Of a stretch of 9,872 nt of DNA, positions 6,613-9,872 are shown piece by piece. The stretch lies in assembly GCA_013298485.1 (NCBI GenBank), contig JAAFHS010000051.1, positions 1 through 9,872 on the forward strand, read 5' to 3'. Under the pieces are notes generated by a model. The model did not search any database and was not told the DNA's origin. It was given only the letters and a program-made list of their open reading frames with translations. This DNA is from Rhodobacterales bacterium (GTDB taxonomy: Bacteria; Pseudomonadota; Alphaproteobacteria; Rhodobacterales; Rhodobacteraceae). The position numbers were made by a program, and so were the translations under genes. Every line of letters begins with the position of its first letter. Positions within the stretch are counted from its first letter, which is position 1.

Positions 6613-7182
6613 TTAGCGCAGAAACAACCGCGCCGGCAAGGCGCGCAAAAGGTCCGACGACCGCCTTGCGCGCGCAATGGTCCAGGCCCCCTGGATCGCC
6701 ATCACCAAAAGCTCCGCCTGATCCGCCGCCGCCTGCGGCCCCAATCCCAGCCGCGCCCCATGCGCCGCCAGATGCCCGGTCAGGCGGCGGAATGTGACAT
6801 CGGCATGGGTGCGGAACGGCTCCCCTTCCGGGCCGTCGAACAGCAGCGCGGAAATCGGGCAGGCATCCGCGGCCTCAAGCAGATCAAACAGTTTCGCCAG
6901 CTTGTGGCACAGGGTGGTCGCCCCCTGTTGAAAGTCGGGCGCGGGCACGAAGGCATCATCCATGATCCGCATGAACTGCGCCGCCGTCCAATCCGCCGCC
7001 GCCATCGCAAGGTCGGACTTGCCCGCCGGAAAGTGGTGATAGAGCGAGCCTTTGGGCACCTGCGCCGCTGTCAGCAGTTCCGCCAGCCCGGTCGCATGAT
7101 AGCCGTTGCGGCGGAACAGCCGGGCGGCGGTGGTGATCAGACGCTCGCGCGTGGGAAGATCGGGCAGGTTCATCGGCTGCAT
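6613..7182 (-). CDS. TetR/AcrR-family repressor, LmrA/YxaF-like
   Basis: This is a 189-residue one-component transcription regulator. The N-terminal helix-turn-helix domain is clear: RERLITTAARLFRRNGYHAT (12-31) leads to the recognition-helix region PKGSLYHHFPAGKSDL (43-58). The ligand domain includes ACPISALLFDGPEGEPFR (107-124), a pattern I associate with the LmrA/YxaF C-terminal type. The start at 7182 has AGGGG at suitable spacing, and an ATG three codons later is possible. It is divergent from the alpha/beta hydrolase gene, with a large inverted repeat in between. It probably represses both itself and the hydrolase unit and is released by an unknown small ligand. It converges on the FAD dehydrogenase gene with a 22-nt gap. 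Confidence 0.92.
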   Translation of the reverse strand: MQPMNLPDLPTRERLITTAARLFRRNGYHATGLAELLTAAQVPKGSLYHHFPAGKSDLAMAAADWTAAQFMRIMDDAFVPAPDFQQGATTLCHKLAKLFDLLEAADACPISALLFDGPEGEPFRTHADVTFRRLTGHLAAHGARLGLGPQAAADQAELLVMAIQGAWTIARARRSSDLLRALPARLFLR

Positions 7183-7203
7183 ATAGCCGCCCCTGTGTAT
7201 AAA

Positions 7204-7251
7204 GACTAGACCAGTTGGTCCAGTGATGCTACTGGACCAACTGGTCTAGTC
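7204..7251. promoter_or_regulatory. 48-bp inverted-repeat operator of the TetR regulator
   Basis: Two perfect 21-nt arms (7204-7224 and 7231-7251) flank the spacer GATGCT. Each arm contains its own near-palindrome, TAGACCA-GT-TGGTCCA (7207-7222) and TGGACCA-AC-TGGTCTA (7233-7248), so two repressor dimers could bind 26 bp apart centre to centre. The TAGACC/GGTCTA core resembles the TAGA..GGTCTA element I recall for Bacillus LmrA/YxaF operators, matching the type of the adjacent regulator. A TATAAA/TTTATA stretch beside it (7198-7203) may belong to a promoter, but no good -35 partner is visible. The hydrolase ribosome site GGAG lies at 7254-7257. Confidence 0.88.
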
Positions 7252-7264
7252 GTGGAGCCGTGAG

Positions 7265-8122
7265 ATGAAACTGGGTGAACCGATCCAGCCTGCTGCACAA
7301 TCCATCGATATCCGTGCGCAGGGTGCACATCTTGCAGGCACGCTGCTGCGCCCCGCGGGCACACCCAAGGCGGCCATCGTGATCCATGGCGCGGTCGGTG
7401 TGCGCGCACGGTATTACCGTGCCTTTGCCGATTGGCTGGTGGCGCAGGGCCATGCCTGCCTGATCTATGATTACCGCGATTTCGGTGCATCCGCGCGGGG
7501 CCCGGTCCGTGCGTCAAAAGCAACGCTGGCCGACTGGGGTCTGCGGGATCAGCCTGCCGCCCTTGCCGCCTTGCGCACGCATGTGCCGGACGTGCCGATC
7601 TGGGTGATCGGACATTCGCTGGGCGGCACGATGCTGGGCTTTCATGCGATGGACGGAGTGGCGCGTGTCATTACCGTGGCCAGCGGCCTCGTGACGCTGA
7701 GCGATCATCCCTGGCCCTACCGCGCGCTGGCCACATTGTTCTGGTATGGGGCCCCGCGCCTTCTGACAGCCGTGATGGGCTACCTGCCCGGTCGCCTGAC
7801 AGGCTTTGGCCCCGATCTGCCGGCAGGCGTCTACAACCAATGGCGCGCCTGGTGTCTGCGCCCCGGTTTCTGGCTGGGTGATGTGGGCCGCACCCTGCCG
7901 GCACCCGACCCGTCCCGGCTGACCGCCGCGATGAAGGTGGTGGCGGTGGCCGATGATGCCGTGGTCCCGCCCGCCGCCGTCTGGCGGATCATGGCGCTGT
8001 ATCCGCAGGCGGTGAAGCGGCAGCTGGTGCTGCGGGCCGCCGACCATGGCTTGCGGAAGATTGGCCATATCGGGGCTTTTGCCCGCGCAAATCAGGTGGT
8101 CTGGCCCGTGCTGATCGCTTAA
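7265..8122 (+). CDS. Alpha/beta-hydrolase family protein
   Basis: This is a 285-residue predicted cytosolic serine hydrolase. After an N-terminal beta-rich part, IVIHGAVGVRARYYRAFADWL (38-58) gives the oxyanion-hole HG motif. YDYRDFGAS (68-76) follows, and the nucleophile elbow GHSLGG places Ser118. The acid is Asp230 or Asp231 in VAVADDAVVP, and the likely catalytic His is His268 in KIGHIGAF. A cap-like, tryptophan-rich insert lies at about 145-210. The triad appears complete. The substrate (ester, lactone or other) cannot be read from sequence. The ATG at 7265 is preceded by GGAG 7 nt upstream. The gene is the first of a two-gene unit under the 48-bp operator, so expression should respond to the TetR ligand. 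Confidence 0.88.
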   Translation: MKLGEPIQPAAQSIDIRAQGAHLAGTLLRPAGTPKAAIVIHGAVGVRARYYRAFADWLVAQGHACLIYDYRDFGASARGPVRASKATLADWGLRDQPAALAALRTHVPDVPIWVIGHSLGGTMLGFHAMDGVARVITVASGLVTLSDHPWPYRALATLFWYGAPRLLTAVMGYLPGRLTGFGPDLPAGVYNQWRAWCLRPGFWLGDVGRTLPAPDPSRLTAAMKVVAVADDAVVPPAAVWRIMALYPQAVKRQLVLRAADHGLRKIGHIGAFARANQVVWPVLIA

Positions 8123-8127
8123 CCTAC

Positions 8128-8141
8128 CCCCCGAACGGGGG
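8128..8141 (+). promoter_or_regulatory. Hairpin covering the ribosome site of the M24 gene
   Basis: In the 25-nt gap between the hydrolase stop and the next ATG, CCCCC (8128-8132), loop GAAC and GGGGG (8137-8141) form an all-GC hairpin. The GGGGGA arm is also the only purine-rich ribosome-site candidate, 6 nt before the ATG at 8148. Closing of the hairpin would hide it and may tie M24 translation to ribosomes finishing the hydrolase. This is an inference, and there is no T-tract to suggest a terminator. Confidence 0.45.
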
Positions 8142-8147
8142 ACTGAC

Positions 8148-9515
8148 ATGGCACAACTGACACGCATCGTCTGGCCCGATTTCGGCAGCCCCGACCTGCC
8201 GCCGGAGTTTACTTTGGCCGAGGCGCGCGCGCGCCTTGCCGCATTGCGCCATGCCGGGCGGCATTATGATGCGCTGGTCATCTACGGCGACCGCGAACAT
8301 GCGGCCAACCTGCACTGGATCACGGGCTTTGATCCCCGGTTCGAAGAGGCCGTGCTGGTGGTGACCGAAGGCAGCGCCCTGCTGCTGGCGGGCAATGAAT
8401 GCCTGCCCTACACCCAGATCTCGCCCTTGGTGCGCGCGGGCGATATTGCTGTGGGGCATTGCGCATCGCTGTCCCTGCCCTCGCAGCCGCGCGGGGGCAG
8501 GCGGCTGGCGGACTGGCTGGAAGGGGCGCTGCCTGCGGGCGGCACGATTGGCGCTGTCGGCTGGAAATGGTTCGGCGCGGATGAGGTGGATGATCCGGCC
8601 ACCGCCCTTGATATCCCGGCCTTCCTTGCCGATCCGCTGCGCGCCCTTGCAGCCCGCGTGGAAAACGCGACCCATCTGATGATGCATCCGGGCCACGGCC
8701 TGCGCGCGCGGGTGGACGCGGCCGAGATTGCACGGCTGGAATTTGCCAATTACATGGCCGCCCATGCCCTGCGCCGCATGGCCTTTGCCTTGCGCCCGGG
8801 TCTTACCGATTTTGAGGCAGTGCAGGCGGCGGGCGTGGGTGGCCTGCCCCTTGGCTGCCATATCACCTTTGCCACGGGCGCACGCGCCGACCAGGGACTG
8901 TCGGGGGCGACGGGGCAGGTCTTGCGGGCAGGATCACCCATCGGTTTCAACATCTGCCACTGGGGTGCCAATATCTGCCGCGCGGGCTGGCTTGCGCGCA
9001 GCGCGGCCGATCTGCCCGTCGCAGCGCAGGATTATCTTGCGGCGTTTGCCTACCCTTACGTCCGTGCGGTGTCGGACTGGTGCGCCCTGATGCGGCCCGG
9101 TGTGACAGGGGCTGCGGTCTGGGACAGGATCCAGACCGCCCTGCCGCAGGACATCTTCGGCATCACGCTGAACCCCGGTCATCTGATCGGGCTGGATGAA
9201 TGGATCAGCAGCCCGATTTCTGCCGGGTCCGACGTGCCGCTGGCATCGGGCATGGCGCTGCAGATGGATGTGATCCCCGGCCATCCCCTCTATGGATCGA
9301 CCCGGATGGAGGATGGCTATGTGATCGCGGATGCCGCGCTGCAGATGCAGCTTGCATCCCGGTTCCCCGCCGTGCTGGACCGCGCGGGCCAGCGCCGCAC
9401 CTTCATGCGCGAGGTGATCGGGATGGATGTGCCGGGCACCCTGCTGCCCCTGTCCGACACCTGCGGCATCGTTGCGCCCTGGCTGTTCGATCCGGGGCTG
9501 GTGGTCACGCTATAG
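8148..9515 (+). CDS. M24 (pita-bread) family protein with degenerate metal site
   Basis: This is a 455-residue protein resembling Xaa-Pro dipeptidase/creatinase proteins. It has an N-terminal creatinase-like domain (about 20-170, including YDALVIYGDREHAANLHWITGF-like residues 40-61) and a C-terminal pita-bread domain (about 190-400). Family landmarks are LNPGHLIGLDEW (341-352) with His345, GMALQMDVIPG (368-378) and STRMEDGYVI (384-393) with Glu388. The usual five metal ligands are Asp, Asp, His, Glu, Glu. Here the first two Asp positions fall in GFNICHWGANICRAGW (266-281), which has no Asp, and the first Glu is Asp374. A normal dimetal centre is therefore unlikely. As in creatinase, it could be a metal-free hydrolase, or a non-catalytic binding protein. 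It is the second gene of the TetR-controlled unit. Confidence 0.78.
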   Translation: MAQLTRIVWPDFGSPDLPPEFTLAEARARLAALRHAGRHYDALVIYGDREHAANLHWITGFDPRFEEAVLVVTEGSALLLAGNECLPYTQISPLVRAGDIAVGHCASLSLPSQPRGGRRLADWLEGALPAGGTIGAVGWKWFGADEVDDPATALDIPAFLADPLRALAARVENATHLMMHPGHGLRARVDAAEIARLEFANYMAAHALRRMAFALRPGLTDFEAVQAAGVGGLPLGCHITFATGARADQGLSGATGQVLRAGSPIGFNICHWGANICRAGWLARSAADLPVAAQDYLAAFAYPYVRAVSDWCALMRPGVTGAAVWDRIQTALPQDIFGITLNPGHLIGLDEWISSPISAGSDVPLASGMALQMDVIPGHPLYGSTRMEDGYVIADAALQMQLASRFPAVLDRAGQRRTFMREVIGMDVPGTLLPLSDTCGIVAPWLFDPGLVVTL

Positions 9516-9530
9516 CCGGTGCGCGGAGCA

Positions 9531-9572
9531 AAAATTGACGGCTGTCAATTTTCAACTTTTCCATTATATAAC
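9531..9572 (+). promoter_or_regulatory. Palindrome plus -10-like box (copy B), reading rightward
   Basis: The arms AAAATTGAC (9531-9539) and GTCAATTTT (9544-9552) flank GGCT. The sequence is identical over 21 nt to copy A and is followed after the same 17 nt by TATAAC (9567-9572). It begins 15 nt after the stop codon of the M24 gene and faces an AT-rich stretch (9553-9626) with no plus-strand gene. It could be an operator/promoter of a small RNA, or a hairpin acting at the 3' end of the M24 transcript. The shared spacing to TATAAC favours a promoter. Confidence 0.5.
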
Positions 9573-9626
9573 AACGACATAAACTTTCAATTCCGGGACA
9601 TTTCAACACTTTCTTAACCCTTTTAA

Positions 9627-9660
9627 CGCCGACGGAATCCAAGGCGGCATGCCCTCGGCG
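9627..9660 (-). terminator. Weak hairpin downstream of the HAD gene
   Basis: CGCCGA (9627-9632) can pair with TCGGCG (9655-9660) around a 22-nt loop, 11 nt beyond the stop codon of the minus-strand HAD gene. On the minus strand it is followed by TTAAAAGGGTTAAG, not a clean uridine tract. A terminator role is possible but poorly supported. Confidence 0.22.
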
Positions 9661-9670
9661 CGGGGGGCTG

Positions 9671-9872
9671 TCACGCCCCGGCCTCATCCTCGCCCGGCAC
9701 CACCAGCCCGGCCATCCGCGCACCTGCAATCAGGTCGGATGCCAGATGATGCGCAAAGGGCCCGGCACTCGGTTGCATGTCCGGCACCTGCACCACGGTG
9801 CAGCCCGCCCGGTGCGCGCCTTCCGCGCCCACATCGCTGTCTTCGAACACCAGGCACCGCGCCGGGTTGACC
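9671..9872 (-). CDS. HAD-superfamily hydrolase (beta-phosphoglucomutase-like), C-terminal part
   Basis: Only the last 66 codons are inside the window. The gene enters from the right edge and stops at TGA (9673-9671). The visible segment begins VNPARCLVFEDSDVG, continues AEGAHRAGCTVVQVPDM and ends PGEDEAGA. VFEDSDVGAEGAHRAG is motif IV of HAD phosphatases of the beta-phosphoglucomutase/phosphoglycolate phosphatase branch, where the acidic residues (Glu-Asp) coordinate magnesium. The nucleophile motif and cap lie outside the window, so substrate cannot be suggested. It converges on the plus-strand M24 gene, with copy B of the palindrome between them. Confidence 0.85.
   Translation of the reverse strand, partial: VNPARCLVFEDSDVGAEGAHRAGCTVVQVPDMQPSAGPFAHHLASDLIAGARMAGLVVPGEDEAGA

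Noticed and set aside
7194..7202. TGTGTATAA resembles a DnaA box; hemE lies next to the origin in Caulobacter
   Set aside because: It is a single isolated match with no AT-rich unwinding region or cluster of boxes, and none were noticed beside hemE. An origin is not supported.
359..9552. The two inverted 21-nt palindromes as terminal repeats of a 9.2-kb mobile element
   Set aside because: The enclosed genes are core functions (SRP RNA, hemC, hemE, rsgA). There is no transposase or integrase, and the flanking bases show no target-site duplication.
9614..9626. TTAA-N5-TTAA resembling a CtrA site
   Set aside because: The CtrA consensus needs a 7-nt spacer, so the spacing is wrong here.

Overview
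The window is ordinary high-GC chromosomal DNA of an alphaproteobacterium, most likely a Rhodobacterales/Roseobacter-type member. That assignment is an inference from the compact SRP RNA type, the divergent hemC/hemE pair, the porin-like barrel protein with an LPGL tail, and short GC-rich intergenic palindromes. No database search was possible.

Layout, left to right. (1) 1-382 has no convincing gene. It holds GC-rich inverted repeats, then an AT-rich stretch with a promoter-like element. (2) A minus-strand block carries rsgA (ribosome-maturation GTPase), the small SRP RNA gene with its own sigma70-type promoter, and hemC (hydroxymethylbilane synthase). (3) hemE (uroporphyrinogen decarboxylase) diverges from hemC on the plus strand, so two steps of tetrapyrrole synthesis share one 93-bp intergenic region. 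(4) Two minus-strand envelope genes follow: a secreted beta-barrel outer-membrane protein and a periplasmic YceI-family protein. (5) A plus-strand FAD-linked 2-hydroxyacid dehydrogenase diverges from yceI and converges on a TetR repressor. (6) The TetR gene is divergent from a two-gene plus-strand unit: an alpha/beta hydrolase and an M24 'pita-bread' protein with a damaged metal site. A 48-bp near-perfect inverted repeat lies between the repressor and this unit and is almost certainly its operator. (7) The right end holds a second copy of the promoter-like element and the C-terminal part of a HAD-family hydrolase on the minus strand.

Most of the content is core metabolism with a small regulated accessory catabolic or detoxification module (6613-9515). 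I see no phage, CRISPR, transposon or defence locus. The two most unusual signals are the following. First, an identical 21-nt palindrome occurs at both ends of the window. In both copies it is followed, at exactly the same spacing, by TATAAC, and it points into DNA without an obvious gene. Second, the TetR operator and the catalytically doubtful M24 protein belong to one module.
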